Shown here: positions 16,584 through 25,071 of the stretch, one piece after another
Position numbering within the stretch: position 1 is the stretch's first letter
Layout of the letters: each line of letters opens with the position of its first letter
Assembly: GCA_016935335.1 (NCBI GenBank)
Contig: JAFGRE010000077.1
Coordinates: 1 to 42,839, forward strand
Reading direction: 5' to 3'
Origin: Deltaproteobacteria bacterium
GTDB lineage: Bacteria > Desulfobacterota > WTBG01 > JAGOGO01
Length of the DNA stretch: 42,839 nucleotides
Notes under the pieces: generated by a model
What the model was told of the DNA's origin: nothing
Database searches by the model: none
What the model saw: only the letters and a program-made list of their open reading frames with translations
Made by a program: the position numbers and the translations under genes

Positions 16584-17009
16584 ATGGCCCAAGGATACGA
16601 ACTCCTAACCATTTTCAATCCTGAAATAGCAGAAGAGGAAATTCAAAACCACATTAACAAGCTGAAAGACGTCGTTAGTGAATCAGAGGGTGAATTTTTC
16701 AAAGCCGACACGTGGGGACCTCGGAAGCTAATGTACAAAATTAAGAAACACTCGAAGGGATACTATCTTCTCTCCTACTTTTCAGGAACCTCGAAAACAC
16801 TGCAAGCGTTAGATGCGCTGCTTCGGTACAATGAACGGATATTGCGCTATCAGACAATAAAGCTCGATAAGAAAATCGATATCCAGTCATTGTGCGAAGA
16901 AAAATCCCCGGAAGAAGAGGCACCCGAGGAAACCACCCCCCCCCAAAGTAACTCAGGAAGGAACAACCCCGGAAGGTACGGAATTGTCCGAGTCTGCAGG
17001 GGGGAATGA
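16584..17009 (+). CDS. rpsF: 30S ribosomal protein S6 (C-terminal tail frameshifted at a C9 tract)
   Basis: The S6 core (residues 1 to about 100: YELLTIFNPEIAEEEIQNHI, GPRKLMYKIKKHSKGYYLL) is intact. It binds S18 on the 30S platform. As read, the frame ends at 17009 after a tail SNSGRNNPGRYGIVRVCRGE that looks random. With eight rather than nine C at 16936-16944, the acidic tail continues smoothly (EGTTPEGTELSESAGGNE, then EQAEEAPSS) to a stop at 17050-17052, giving about 155 residues. Acidic, disordered S6 tails are normal. So either the assembly has one extra C, or the gene slips or varies in this tract. The core function should survive either way. Confidence 0.93.
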   Translation: MAQGYELLTIFNPEIAEEEIQNHINKLKDVVSESEGEFFKADTWGPRKLMYKIKKHSKGYYLLSYFSGTSKTLQALDALLRYNERILRYQTIKLDKKIDIQSLCEEKSPEEEAPEETTPPQSNSGRNNPGRYGIVRVCRGE

Positions 17010-17096
17010 AGCACAACAGCAGGAGCAGGCTGAGGAAGCACCTTCTTCCTGAAACCATAAAAGACAACCCCTTAAATAGATTCGAAGAAGGAGAAA

Positions 17097-17357
17097 ATGA
17101 AATTTCAAAGCAGAAGAAGAAACGGGTATAGAACAACGTTTCAACGGAGAAAAGTCTGTCGTTTTTGCGTTGACAAGTCATTATCGGTCAGCTACAAGGA
17201 AATCGACCTCCTCCAGCATTTCGTCACTGAACGAGGGAAGATAATCCCACGACGCATTTCCGGCAACTGCGCCCGCCACCAAAGGCGGGTGACTCGGGCC
17301 ATTAAGACCGCGCGAACCATGGCTCTTCTGCCGTTTACCACGCACCACAACATCTAA
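17097..17357 (+). CDS. rpsR: 30S ribosomal protein S18
   Basis: An 86-residue S18 with the conserved RRKVCRFC (18-25), [38 protein letters not shown] and LLPF. It pairs with S6 on the small-subunit platform. AAGGAG precedes the ATG. It lies 44 nt after the reconstructed rpsF stop, the usual rpsF-rpsR order. Confidence 0.97.
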   Translation: MKFQSRRRNGYRTTFQRRKVCRFCVDKSLSVSYKEIDLLQHFVTERGKIIPRRISGNCARHQRRVTRAIKTARTMALLPFTTHHNI

Positions 17358-17450
17358 ACTCATCCGTGCAGGTGCGCTCCGCGCCAGATTTGGGCAGGGC
17401 TCACACCCGAGTGCGGGTCACATTAACAAGGGGTAAAGGGGGTTTAAAAA

Positions 17451-17894
17451 GTGAAGGTCATATTATTAGAAGATGATCCCCGTTTAGGGAAAATAGGGGA
17501 TGTAATCCAAGTAAAAGACGGATATGCCCGCAATCATTTAATCCCCAGAAAAGTGGCTGTCCCAGCCAGTTCCCAAAACCTAAAGAGCCTCACCCACCAA
17601 AAATCCCTCATTCAGCAAAAGCAGAATCGGGTCAAAAAAGAGGCAGAGGTTATTGCGGAAAAAATCGAAGGGCTGTCATGCACGATAGCCAAGCCTGCCG
17701 GTGAGGAGGACAAGCTCTTCGGGGCAGTGACTTCGCTGGATATTGTGGAAAGCCTTAAAGAAGAGAATATCCCTGTCGACCGAAAGAAAATTCTGCTGGA
17801 AGAGCCGATAAAAACCCTGGGAATTTACAAGGTGCCGATAAAGCTGCACCCCGAGGTAACAGCACATTTAAAGATCTGGGTGGTAAAACAGTAA
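17451..17894 (+). CDS. rplI: 50S ribosomal protein L9
   Basis: A 147-residue L9 with the N-terminal rRNA-binding domain (VILLEDDPRLGKIGDVIQVKDGYARNHLIPRKVAV), the long connecting helix and the C-terminal domain ending HPEVTAHLKIWVV. L9 bridges the L1 stalk region and helps keep the reading frame. The GTG start has AAAGGGGG about 8 nt upstream. It closes the rplU-rpsF-rpsR-rplI run; dnaB follows from its own promoter. Confidence 0.96.
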   Translation: MKVILLEDDPRLGKIGDVIQVKDGYARNHLIPRKVAVPASSQNLKSLTHQKSLIQQKQNRVKKEAEVIAEKIEGLSCTIAKPAGEEDKLFGAVTSLDIVESLKEENIPVDRKKILLEEPIKTLGIYKVPIKLHPEVTAHLKIWVVKQ

Positions 17895-17968
17895 CTCGCA
17901 TCGGTCAGGTTCCCCACGCCTAGAAACGTCTCTTCGCCGTTATGATTTCGGCTCTATCAATTACTCTA

Positions 17969-17997
17969 TTGACACGCTGCCGAATCAGTAGTGTAAT
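17969..17997 (+). promoter_or_regulatory. dnaB promoter
   Basis: A perfect TTGACA (17969-17974), a 17-nt spacer and TGTAAT (17992-17997, 5/6). It is one of the best sigma-70 matches in the window and lies 36 nt before the dnaB ATG. Confidence 0.65.
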
Positions 17998-18032
17998 GGC
18001 AAAAAATCCTCCACCACGCCGGACGCGAATAC

Positions 18033-19388
18033 ATGAAAAAGGATACCAATGCTCATCTCGCCAAGATCCCCCCACAAAATCTGGAAGCCGAACAAGCTGT
18101 GCTGGGCGCGATACTTTTGGAGAACGATGTCCTTAACCAAGTTATCGAAGTACTTGATTCTTCCGATTTTTACCGTGAAAGTCATCGGAAGATCTTTATC
18201 AGCCTGATTGACCTCTACAACAAAAACGAGCCCTGTGATCTTATTACGCTCACGGATACGCTGACGCAAAAGAAACAATTGGATGAGATCGGCGGAACTC
18301 CGTATCTTGCCTCGTTGGTTGATAACATTCCTACTGCTGCCAATGCAGTGCATTACGCAAAAATCGTGAGGGAACGATCGATCCTGCGAAAGATTATCTC
18401 CACTGCCACTGAGATAATTACCAGAGGATACGAAAACGAAAAGGATATTAACGAGATTCTCGATTTTGCTGAAGCCGGCATCTTTAGCATCAGTGAATAT
18501 CAGATAAAGCCTTCCTTTTATCCCCTTCGGGAGGTCATTAAGAGTAGTTTTGTAGCTATTGAAAAACTTTATGAAAAACGTGAACTTATTACCGGAACCC
18601 CTTCCGGGTTCGATGATCTCGACCATTACACCTCAGGGTTTCAGTCTTCCGACTTAATCATCATTGCCGGGCGTCCCAGCATGGGAAAGACTGCTTTTGC
18701 CCTTAACATCGCTCAATATGTTGCAGTGGAAAAAAATCTTCCCGTAGCCATCTTCTCCCTGGAAATGTCAAAAGAGCAAATCGCCACGCGGATGCTTTGT
18801 GCCGAAGCCCGAATTGATGCCCATAAACTGCGGGGCGGATTCTTGAGCGAAAACGACTGGCCGAAGTTGACTCGTGCCGCCGGCGCACTCTCTGATGCCC
18901 CCATTTTTATTGATGACACCGCCGGTATCAGCACCCTCGAGATGAGGGCTAAAACACGACGTTTGCGAAAGGATCAGGAATTGGGTCTGGTTATTGTAGA
19001 CTATCTCCAATTGATGCAGGAAAAAGAACGCACGGACAGCCGGGAGCAGGAGATTTCAGCAATATCCCGTTCCCTCAAGGCCTTGGCCAAGGAACTTCAT
19101 ATCCCGGTTATTGCTCTTTCACAGCTCAATCGCAAGGTCGAAGATCGCCACGACAAGCGTCCCCAACTGGCCGACCTGAGAGAATCAGGCGCCATCGAGC
19201 AGGATGCCGACGTGATCCTCTTCATCTATCGGGACGAGGTCTATAACAAGGAAGACGCTGAGAAAAAAGGGCTGGCGGAAATAATCATCGGAAAACAGCG
19301 CAACGGACCTATCGGCAGAGTTCAATTAACCTTTATCGAAAAATATACGAAATTCGAGTCATTCGAGTATCGCCGAGAAGAAATCTAA
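18033..19388 (+). CDS. dnaB: Replicative DNA helicase DnaB
   Basis: A 451-residue hexameric replicative helicase. The N-terminal primase-interaction domain starts IPPQNLEAEQAVLGAILLEN. The RecA-like C-terminal domain has Walker A GRPSMGKT (213-220, catalytic K219), Walker B LVIVDYLQLM, and the later SREQEISAISRSLKALAKEL and LADLRESGAIEQDADVI motifs. It unwinds DNA at the fork, 5' to 3' on the lagging strand. No intein is present. The ATG lacks a strong RBS. Location after rplI is common in bacteria; here it has its own promoter and a hairpin just after its stop. Confidence 0.97.
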   Translation: MKKDTNAHLAKIPPQNLEAEQAVLGAILLENDVLNQVIEVLDSSDFYRESHRKIFISLIDLYNKNEPCDLITLTDTLTQKKQLDEIGGTPYLASLVDNIPTAANAVHYAKIVRERSILRKIISTATEIITRGYENEKDINEILDFAEAGIFSISEYQIKPSFYPLREVIKSSFVAIEKLYEKRELITGTPSGFDDLDHYTSGFQSSDLIIIAGRPSMGKTAFALNIAQYVAVEKNLPVAIFSLEMSKEQIATRMLCAEARIDAHKLRGGFLSENDWPKLTRAAGALSDAPIFIDDTAGISTLEMRAKTRRLRKDQELGLVIVDYLQLMQEKERTDSREQEISAISRSLKALAKELHIPVIALSQLNRKVEDRHDKRPQLADLRESGAIEQDADVILFIYRDEVYNKEDAEKKGLAEIIIGKQRNGPIGRVQLTFIEKYTKFESFEYRREEI

Positions 19389-19404
19389 TTCTGGCCTTTC
19401 CGTT

Positions 19405-19422
19405 GGGGGACTTCAGTGCCCC
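19405..19422 (+). terminator. Hairpin after dnaB
   Basis: GGGGGAC (19405-19411) and GTGCCCC (19416-19422) form a seven-pair stem with one mismatch and a TTCA loop, 17 nt after the dnaB stop. The T-run is weak (GACTTTG). Confidence 0.4.
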
Positions 19423-19605
19423 GACTTTGCATCCTCCTCTCTCCTCCGCAATGCCAAGTGTCTGTCTATATGATGCCTTCCGGTAGCACCGCACCATGAC
19501 TACGCGTTCCCAAAAGCATACGTTAAGGGGGGTCCCTCCTGAGCCGGTTTGGAATCAGCCCCTGCGCTTTTTTTACAAAAACATGCCAAAATGAATCCGA
19601 GACAG
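19423..19605. other. Intergenic sequence before the dnaK promoter
   Basis: No gene. Together with the promoter segment it makes a 325-bp gap. A CIRCE element and a sigma-32 consensus were looked for and not found. Confidence 0.5.
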
Positions 19606-19665
19606 TTGACATCATCACTTGCATGATTATTTTAAATTGCAATTTATATGGACTGCATGACTATT
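19606..19665 (+). promoter_or_regulatory. dnaK promoter region with two TGCATGAyTATT direct repeats
   Basis: TTGACA (19606-19611), a 16-nt spacer and TATTTT (19628-19633) form a promoter. TGCATGATTATT (19620-19631) recurs as TGCATGACTATT at 19654-19665, 34 nt downstream and 11/12 identical. The repeats could be tandem promoter -10 regions or a pair of regulator sites. A leader of about 70 nt ends at the AAAGGAGG ribosome-binding site. Confidence 0.45.
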
Positions 19666-19713
19666 CTGTGTACATTTTTAAACGATAAAGAAGCAACTAA
19701 AGGAGGTAGTTAA

Positions 19714-21624
19714 ATGGGCAAAGTTATCGGCATAGATTTAGGGACCACCAATTCGTGCGTGGCGGTTATGGAGGGGGGAGAGCCCAAAGTAATCGTTAAT
19801 GAGGAAGGAAGCCGCGTAACCCCCTCGGTAGTGGCCTTCACAAAAGACGGGCAAATCCTCGTGGGTCAGGTTGCCAAACGCCAGGCAGTAACCAATCCCG
19901 AGAACACCGTTTATTCCATAAAGCGTTTTATGGGTCGACGTTATGATGAAGTCGCGGAAGAGATGAAAATGGTGCCGTTTAAGGCAATTAAAGCCCCTAA
20001 CGGCGATGTGAAAGTCGAGGCTATGGGCAAGCAGTACTCTCCGCCGGAAATTTCCGCTATAATCCTCCGAAAGCTTAAGGAGTCTGCGGAGGCCTACTTG
20101 GGAGAAAAGGTCACCGATGCGGTTATTACGGTTCCCGCCTACTTCAATGATAGTCAACGACAGGCAACAAAAGATGCCGGAACGGTTGCGGGGTTGAATG
20201 TCCTCCGGATTATCAATGAACCGACCGCCGCCTCGCTGGCATATGGTTTGGACAAAGAGAAAGACGAGGTCATCGCCGTCTATGATTTCGGTGGAGGAAC
20301 GTTCGATGTTTCGATTCTGGAGGTTGGGGAAAATATCGTTGAAGTTAAGTCTACCAATGGGGACACCCACTTGGGAGGCGATAACCTGGACCAGCGAATT
20401 ATCGACTGGCTTATTGCCGAGTTCAAAAAAGACCAGGGGATTGACTTGGGGAAGGATCGCATGGCTCTGCAACGCTTAAAGGAGGCGGCGGAAAAAGCAA
20501 AAATAGAACTCTCTTCGACGGTAGAGACGGAGATCAACCTTCCCTTTATTACGGCTGATGCATCCGGACCGAAGCATCTCGCGATTAAGTTGACTCGGGC
20601 AAAATTTGAACAGTTGGTAGATGATTTGATCGACCGCGCGAAAGGGCCCTGCAACCAAGCTCTCGCAGACGCCAACCTCAAGCCGAATCAACTAAATGAA
20701 GCCGTTTTAGTAGGGGGATCAACCCGAGTCCCCAAGGTACAACAGCAGGTAAGAGATCTCTTCGGCAAGGAACCGCACAAAGGGGTAAATCCCGACGAAG
20801 TGGTAGCTATGGGAGCCGCCATCCAGGGAGGGGTTCTGGCGGGAGAGGTCAAGGACGTTCTCTTGCTGGATGTTACCCCTCTGTCGCTGGGCATCGAGAC
20901 CTTGGGTGGCGTGACAACAAAATTGATCGAACGCAACACCACCATTCCCACGAGAAAAAGCGAAATTTTTACCACAGCCGCTGATAGTCAAACAAGCGTT
21001 GAGATCCACGTTCTGCAGGGAGAACGAGAAATGGCGCGGGATAATCGAACGCTCGGGAAATTTCACCTTGTGGGAATTCCCCCTGCTCCACGAGGGATTC
21101 CGCAAATCGAGGTGACCTTTGACATCGACGCCAACGGAATCGTTAACGTTTCCGCAAAAGATATGGGAACCGGCAAAGAACAGAGAATTACAATAACCGC
21201 CTCCAGTGGTCTCTCCGACAGCGAAATTAAAAATATGGTCGGTGAAGCGGAAAAGCATGCCGAGGAAGACAAAAAGAGACGCGAAGAAGTGGACATAAAA
21301 AACCAGGCTGACTCTCTGGTATACAACACCGAAAAACTCCTTAATGAAAACCAGGCCAAGATTCCCGAGGCGGAACGAAAACCCATTCAAGATGCGATTC
21401 AAGCCACCAAGGATGCCATCGGTACCGGAGACGCCTCCGCGATAAAGAATAGAATGGAAGAGCTTACCAAGGCTTCTCACCGATTAGCTGAAGTCATGTA
21501 CCAGTCGGCTGCGCAGCAGCAGCAACAACCACCTCCGGGTGGCGCTGCGCCAGGCGCGGGACCAACGCCTCCGGGTGGTGCCGAGGGAGATGTGGTTGAT
21601 GCGGAGTTCGAGGAATCAAAGTAA
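19714..21624 (+). CDS. dnaK: Hsp70 chaperone DnaK
   Basis: A 636-residue DnaK, full length. The nucleotide-binding domain starts [17 protein letters not shown] and contains [14 protein letters not shown] and [11 protein letters not shown]. The linker and substrate-binding domain follow ([19 protein letters not shown]). A Q/P/G-rich low-complexity stretch (about 602-626) leads to the conserved acidic end VVDAEFEE. It folds and refolds client proteins with DnaJ and GrpE, neither of which is in this window. A strong AAAGGAGG site precedes the ATG. It is monocistronic, with hairpins downstream. Confidence 0.98.
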   Translation: MGKVIGIDLGTTNSCVAVMEGGEPKVIVNEEGSRVTPSVVAFTKDGQILVGQVAKRQAVTNPENTVYSIKRFMGRRYDEVAEEMKMVPFKAIKAPNGDVKVEAMGKQYSPPEISAIILRKLKESAEAYLGEKVTDAVITVPAYFNDSQRQATKDAGTVAGLNVLRIINEPTAASLAYGLDKEKDEVIAVYDFGGGTFDVSILEVGENIVEVKSTNGDTHLGGDNLDQRIIDWLIAEFKKDQGIDLGKDRMALQRLKEAAEKAKIELSSTVETEINLPFITADASGPKHLAIKLTRAKFEQLVDDLIDRAKGPCNQALADANLKPNQLNEAVLVGGSTRVPKVQQQVRDLFGKEPHKGVNPDEVVAMGAAIQGGVLAGEVKDVLLLDVTPLSLGIETLGGVTTKLIERNTTIPTRKSEIFTTAADSQTSVEIHVLQGEREMARDNRTLGKFHLVGIPPAPRGIPQIEVTFDIDANGIVNVSAKDMGTGKEQRITITASSGLSDSEIKNMVGEAEKHAEEDKKRREEVDIKNQADSLVYNTEKLLNENQAKIPEAERKPIQDAIQATKDAIGTGDASAIKNRMEELTKASHRLAEVMYQSAAQQQQQPPPGGAAPGAGPTPPGGAEGDVVDAEFEESK

Positions 21625-21639
21625 TTGAGACGATCTGGC

Positions 21640-21679
21640 AAACTGTCGGTTGCCGTTTCTTATCGGTGATCGACAGTTT
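21640..21679 (+). terminator. dnaK downstream hairpin
   Basis: AAACTGTCG (21640-21648) and CGACAGTTT (21671-21679) form a perfect 9-bp stem 16 nt after the dnaK stop. An inner CCG/CGG pair extends it. Only TTTA follows, so termination may be partial, or the stem may protect the 3' end. Confidence 0.5.
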
Positions 21680-21731
21680 ACCAGTGAACTGTGCAACAGC
21701 CGGCATCTACTCTCCCTGCCGCCTCCGGTGC

Positions 21732-21753
21732 CCGTAACGAATCGTCGTTACGG
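21732..21753. other. Second hairpin between dnaK and the CDP-alcohol transferase gene
   Basis: CCGTAACGA, loop ATCG, TCGTTACGG: a perfect 9-bp stem with a tetraloop. It is followed by CGACGGCCGTTG, a near-palindrome. There is no T-run, so it is more likely a structured RNA or DNA element than an intrinsic terminator. Confidence 0.4.
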
Positions 21754-21805
21754 CGACGGCCGTTGCCGTGCCGCACGAGACGATCTCCCGAGGAAAAATA
21801 AATAC

Positions 21806-21833
21806 TTGAGTTATGCGCCAAATTGGATAGAAT
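21806..21833 (+). promoter_or_regulatory. Promoter of the CDP-alcohol transferase gene
   Basis: TTGAGT (21806-21811), 16-nt spacer, TAGAAT (21828-21833, 5/6). It lies 47 nt before the ORF. Confidence 0.5.
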
Positions 21834-21880
21834 GAAAACTGCCGGCGCTTTAAAAATACCAGCTCTTTTTCTGTTACAGC

Positions 21881-22483
21881 ATGATAAGTAAACAGTTGGG
21901 ACATCGGTTCGACAATGTCTTCTCCCGCATAGCACGCCTTGTTTTTGGGCAAAACGTCAATCCCCATCTTTTAACATTCCTGGGCCTCTTCATAAATGTC
22001 GGAGCAGCGGTATGCTTGGGGATGGGATACTGGATATCAGGAGGCATCCTGATTTTATTCGCCGGCCTCTTTGACATTCTTGACGGCGCAGTTGCTCGAA
22101 CAGTCAATAAAGTCACAACATTTGGCGGATTTCTGGATTCCGTCATAGATCGCTATTCCGAGATTCTTCTCCTCATCGGCATCATTTGGTACTTTGCAGT
22201 CAGGGATGAAGCCGGGTATGTTTTCCTCGCCTGTATCGTTCTCATGGGGTGCATCTTAGTCCCTTATTCCCGCGCCAAGGCGGAAATAGTTCTCGATCAC
22301 TGTAATATCGGGCTGATGGAGCGCGCTGAAAGAACCATCCTTCTGGCGGCGGGAAGTTTGTTCAATGTCATGGGCCTGGTCCTATGGGTCTTAGCGGTCT
22401 TCACGCACATTACCGTTTTTCAGCGAATTCACTTTACATGGAAAGAAATGCGAAAACTACAGGAGCGCACGGCGAATCAGTAA
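21881..22483 (+). CDS. CDP-alcohol phosphatidyltransferase
   Basis: A 200-residue integral membrane enzyme with about five or six transmembrane helices. The complete family signature D-x2-DG-x2-AR-x8-G-x3-D-x3-D runs from D65 to D90 (FDILDGAVARTVNK through DSVID). It transfers a phosphatidyl (or archaetidyl-like) group from a CDP-lipid to an alcohol acceptor at the cytoplasmic membrane. The acceptor (glycerol-3-phosphate, inositol phosphate or serine) cannot be decided; length and the first helix are compatible with inositol-phosphate-type enzymes as well as PgsA. All catalytic aspartates are present. Confidence 0.87.
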   Translation: MISKQLGHRFDNVFSRIARLVFGQNVNPHLLTFLGLFINVGAAVCLGMGYWISGGILILFAGLFDILDGAVARTVNKVTTFGGFLDSVIDRYSEILLLIGIIWYFAVRDEAGYVFLACIVLMGCILVPYSRAKAEIVLDHCNIGLMERAERTILLAAGSLFNVMGLVLWVLAVFTHITVFQRIHFTWKEMRKLQERTANQ

Positions 22484-22660
22484 CGACAATGTGATGGTGG
22501 ATACCGAAAGACAAGCATCTTCTTAATCCTTGAATCTTTCCAGCTCACCCGGGCACCCAAAAGAAACCACCATGCGTCTCGTGAAGATGGTTTAGTTCAG
22601 AGATAACCGGAACTGACCCGTGTATGAGAAGAGGAGAGAAAGCGTCTTCTGATACGCTCG

Positions 22661-22682
22661 TTGAGCGAGGTTATTACCTCAA
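22661..22682. promoter_or_regulatory. Palindromic operator-like element before the DUF1844 gene
   Basis: GAGGT-TATT-ACCTC is a perfect 5-4-5 palindrome flanked by TTGA and AA. It lies about 36 nt before the DUF1844 start codon and overlaps a possible TTGAGC -35. Confidence 0.3.
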
Positions 22683-22717
22683 TAATTGTCAAACCGTATC
22701 GAAAAAAGGAGTCGGCA

Positions 22718-23158
22718 ATGGATGAGAAAAAAGAGCAAGAAACCTTTTCCGTCAAGGATAGGCGCCGTTTTGTGGTCGACGAAGCCGGCGAGGCAAAACC
22801 GGACCAGAACGTAACGGTTGACGATTCCGCCGCTTCCGCGACGCCGGGGGAACCCCGAGAGCAACAAACAAAGCAAAAAACCTCGCATGCCGATGAGGAA
22901 AACACTCCCTTGCCGGAGGTAAACTTCTCGAGTTTCATCATTTCCCTGAGTCAGGCGGCGCTTCTTCACTTAGGTCTCTTCGATAACCCCACCACCAAAA
23001 CCAGGGAGCGCAATCTGCCCCTTGCTAAGCATACAATCGATACCATCGCCTTGTTTGAAGAGAAAACAAAGGGCAATCTCACCAAAGATGAAGAGATGCT
23101 TTTGGAGAACCTTCTGACTGATTTACGACTTAGGTATGTAAATGAGGCTAACAAGTAA
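22718..23158 (+). CDS. DUF1844 domain protein
   Basis: A 146-residue protein. The first 75 residues are charged and probably disordered. The C-terminal 70 (VNFSSFIISLSQAALLHLG, LAKHTIDTIALFEEKTKGNLTKDEEMLLENLLTDLRLRYV) match the DUF1844 helical domain, whose function is unknown. The ATG at 22718 is chosen because AAAGGAG precedes it; the frame open from 22661 begins inside the palindrome. Its last 17 nt overlap ispE, so expression of the two is coupled. Confidence 0.8.
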   Translation: MDEKKEQETFSVKDRRRFVVDEAGEAKPDQNVTVDDSAASATPGEPREQQTKQKTSHADEENTPLPEVNFSSFIISLSQAALLHLGLFDNPTTKTRERNLPLAKHTIDTIALFEEKTKGNLTKDEEMLLENLLTDLRLRYVNEANK

Positions 23159-24005
23159 ACCGACGAGGATCCTGGCGCCGGCAAAAATCAATATTTGCCT
23201 TGAGATCCTCGCCAAGAGGACGGACGGTTACCATGAAATCAGGTCGGTATTGTGCGGCGTGGAGTTGTCTGATGCCATTACCATCACCCCCTCCGGAAAA
23301 GGAATTACCGTAACCTCAAACAGCAGTCAGATACCCTTAGACGAAACCAATCTCGCCTATCGGGCCGCCCGCCTGCTCATGGAGAAGACCGCCTCTTCTT
23401 TCAACCTTACTATCCATCTGGAAAAACACATACCGGTAGCTGCGGGTTTAGGGGGAGGGAGCAGTGACGCCGCAGCAGTGATGAGAGCAATCAATGATAT
23501 CTACCAGGTAAAACTATCCTATTCGGAACTCATGGCACTGGGCGCCCAGATCGGCGCTGACGTCCCTTTTTTCCTTTATCAAGGTCCGGCCGTCGCAACC
23601 GGAATTGGGGAACGACTTTCACCTCTCTCTCTCTCTCCGCCCTTTTGGGCGGTTCTCATAACTCCCCCCATCCCGGTTTCCACAGCATGGGCATACAATC
23701 ATTGCCATCCGAAAGTTTCGAAAAAACCTCTTTCTCACGCCGGCACAATAGATTTAAAGGCTGCGGGAAAAGATATCCTCTTCAACGCCCTCGAGGAGCC
23801 GGTTATACGCCGCTATCCGGAGCTCGCTGAAATAAAAGACATTTTGGATGGGTACGGAGCCTGGGGCTCTCTTATGTCTGGAAGCGGGTCAACGGTGTTC
23901 GGCATTTTTTTCGACCAACCCGACGCCGAAAAAGTAAGACGAAAAATAAACGCCGATTATTCGAGCCGGGGCTGGAAAATTTTTCTGGCAAAAGCATTGA
24001 TATAA
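23142..24005 (+). CDS. ispE: 4-diphosphocytidyl-2-C-methyl-D-erythritol kinase
   Basis: A 287-residue GHMP kinase of the MEP isoprenoid pathway; it phosphorylates CDP-ME at the 2-hydroxyl with ATP. Visible are ILAPAKINICLEI with K15, DGYHEI, the ATP loop PVAAGLGGGSSDAA (98-111), catalytic D140 in GADVPFF, and the C-terminal MSGSGSTVFGIF. Length is standard. The ATG lies within the end of the DUF1844 gene (17-nt overlap). tRNA-Gln follows 44 nt downstream, an arrangement seen in related bacteria. Confidence 0.95.
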   Translation: MRLTSKPTRILAPAKINICLEILAKRTDGYHEIRSVLCGVELSDAITITPSGKGITVTSNSSQIPLDETNLAYRAARLLMEKTASSFNLTIHLEKHIPVAAGLGGGSSDAAAVMRAINDIYQVKLSYSELMALGAQIGADVPFFLYQGPAVATGIGERLSPLSLSPPFWAVLITPPIPVSTAWAYNHCHPKVSKKPLSHAGTIDLKAAGKDILFNALEEPVIRRYPELAEIKDILDGYGAWGSLMSGSGSTVFGIFFDQPDAEKVRRKINADYSSRGWKIFLAKALI

Positions 24006-24049
24006 CTATTTCGGTTTGTTAAATATTTTGCTATACTTTCCGCAATTAC

Positions 24050-24121
24050 TGGGGTGTCGTCAAGCGGTAAGACACGGGCCTTTGGAGCCCGCATTCGGAG
24101 GTTCGAATCCTCCCACCCCAG
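24050..24121 (+). tRNA. tRNA-Gln (anticodon TTG)
   Basis: A complete cloverleaf. Acceptor TGGGGTG (24050-24056) pairs with CACCCCA (24114-24120) plus discriminator G. The D-arm is GTC/GAC. The anticodon stem CGGGC/GCCCG holds the loop CTTTGGA with TTG at 24082-24084. The T-arm is GGAGG-TTCGAAT-CCTCC. CCA is not encoded. Confidence 0.95.
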
Positions 24122-24441
24122 CTTTTATCCTCTATACCTTTACACACTTGCTTTTCTATTCTCTCCGGTGATGACAGAGAATTTAATTCGCGATATTTTT
24201 TTAGTCAATACACCCAACCAAGCAGTATTCCAGCATTAAGAATCTGAATAACGATTGTGTTGGATGGCCCAGAGAACCCGCTTTCCTCACATCATGGTCT
24301 TATCTCTTCTCTCTTTTTCGCCTCGATCCATAAGAGAATTTCCGTCTCTCTCAAATTTCCAGGGACAGATTGGTTCGGATTCACATAAGCCAATCCATTC
24401 GACGCACGCGCAATTCCTTTAAATTGACCGACATCACTAAT
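24122..24441. other. Gene-free 320-bp stretch after tRNA-Gln
   Basis: No supported ORF. I would have expected a ribose-phosphate pyrophosphokinase gene here by analogy with related bacteria, but none is present. No integrase remnant or clear repeat of the tRNA 3' end was found. Confidence 0.5.
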
Positions 24442-24789
24442 TTAGGAAAGGATTCTGGACAGATACTCTACGAGATAAATCAGAATCAGTGCGAAAGAAA
24501 CAGAGAGAAGTACCGACCCAATCCGGGCGCAGGAATGGACCACCTGGGGAGTCGGCGAATGTGTATCCGTCGATAACGCCCTGGTCTTGAAATGGAGCAG
24601 GCCACAATACGCAATCACGACGATAGTCAGCCCCCCGATGATCACCATCATATCTTTTCCCCGATAGAAGCATTCCCGCAGCAGCAAACCCAAGAGAACG
24701 GCCGGCAACCCCACCAGGATTACGGCCGTTAGAGCGGTTCCGCTGACTACCAAGGTTCTATGAAGAAACTCTTCGATTTCTCTGAGCAC
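24442..24789 (-). CDS. Small integral membrane protein, unknown
   Basis: A 115-residue hydrophobic protein with about three transmembrane helices (ALTAVILVGLPAVLLGLLL, MVIIGGLTIVVIAYCGLL, VLLSVSFALILIYLVEYL) joined by short polar loops. No family recognised. The GTG at 24789 has AAGGAG 11 nt upstream, longer than ideal. It is separated from the rubredoxin gene upstream by two terminators, so it should have its own promoter, which I could not identify. Confidence 0.55.
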   Translation of the reverse strand: MLREIEEFLHRTLVVSGTALTAVILVGLPAVLLGLLLRECFYRGKDMMVIIGGLTIVVIAYCGLLHFKTRALSTDTHSPTPQVVHSCARIGSVLLSVSFALILIYLVEYLSRILS

Positions 24790-24885
24790 CGTAACGCCTG
24801 CTCCTTTCAGTGTTCATGGAATCACCTGTCCATAAACACTAGTCTAATCCCAAACGCGTGCAATCGCAACAAAAGCACCCCTCGG

Positions 24886-24912
24886 AAACAAAAAAGGCCG
24901 GTAATAACCGGC
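24886..24912 (-). terminator. Rho-independent terminator
   Basis: On the minus strand GCCGGT-TATT-ACCGGC is followed by CTTTTTTGTTT, a classic intrinsic terminator. It backs up the hairpin at 24992-25021 downstream of rubredoxin. Confidence 0.75.
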
Positions 24913-24991
24913 TTGGGGAATTTTAGAACTTATTCCGTATAGCCCTGTCTAAAAATATATATAAAATCACATTTCTTCTCTCCTCCTTTAA

Positions 24992-25021
24992 AGAAAGGCT
25001 GAGTTTTTACTCAGCCTTTCT
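24992..25021. terminator. Strong 12-bp terminator hairpin downstream of rubredoxin
   Basis: AGAAAGGCTGAG (24992-25003) and CTCAGCCTTTCT (25010-25021) pair perfectly around a TTTTTA loop. T-rich runs follow in both directions, so it can act bidirectionally. It ends the minus-strand oxygen-defence region. Confidence 0.85.
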
Positions 25022-25071
25022 TTTTCTATTTCCTTGTAGCCGGCCGACTCCGGATGAGGGTACTCCACCTC

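Noticed and set aside
19389-19713. CIRCE element or sigma-32 promoter upstream of dnaK
   Set aside because: Neither TTAGCACTC-N9-GAGTGCTAA nor a CTTGAA...CCCCAT arrangement is present.
19738-20472. A 244-residue minus-strand frame inside dnaK
   Set aside because: Antisense shadow of a highly conserved gene; codon-periodic mirror with no RBS or family features.
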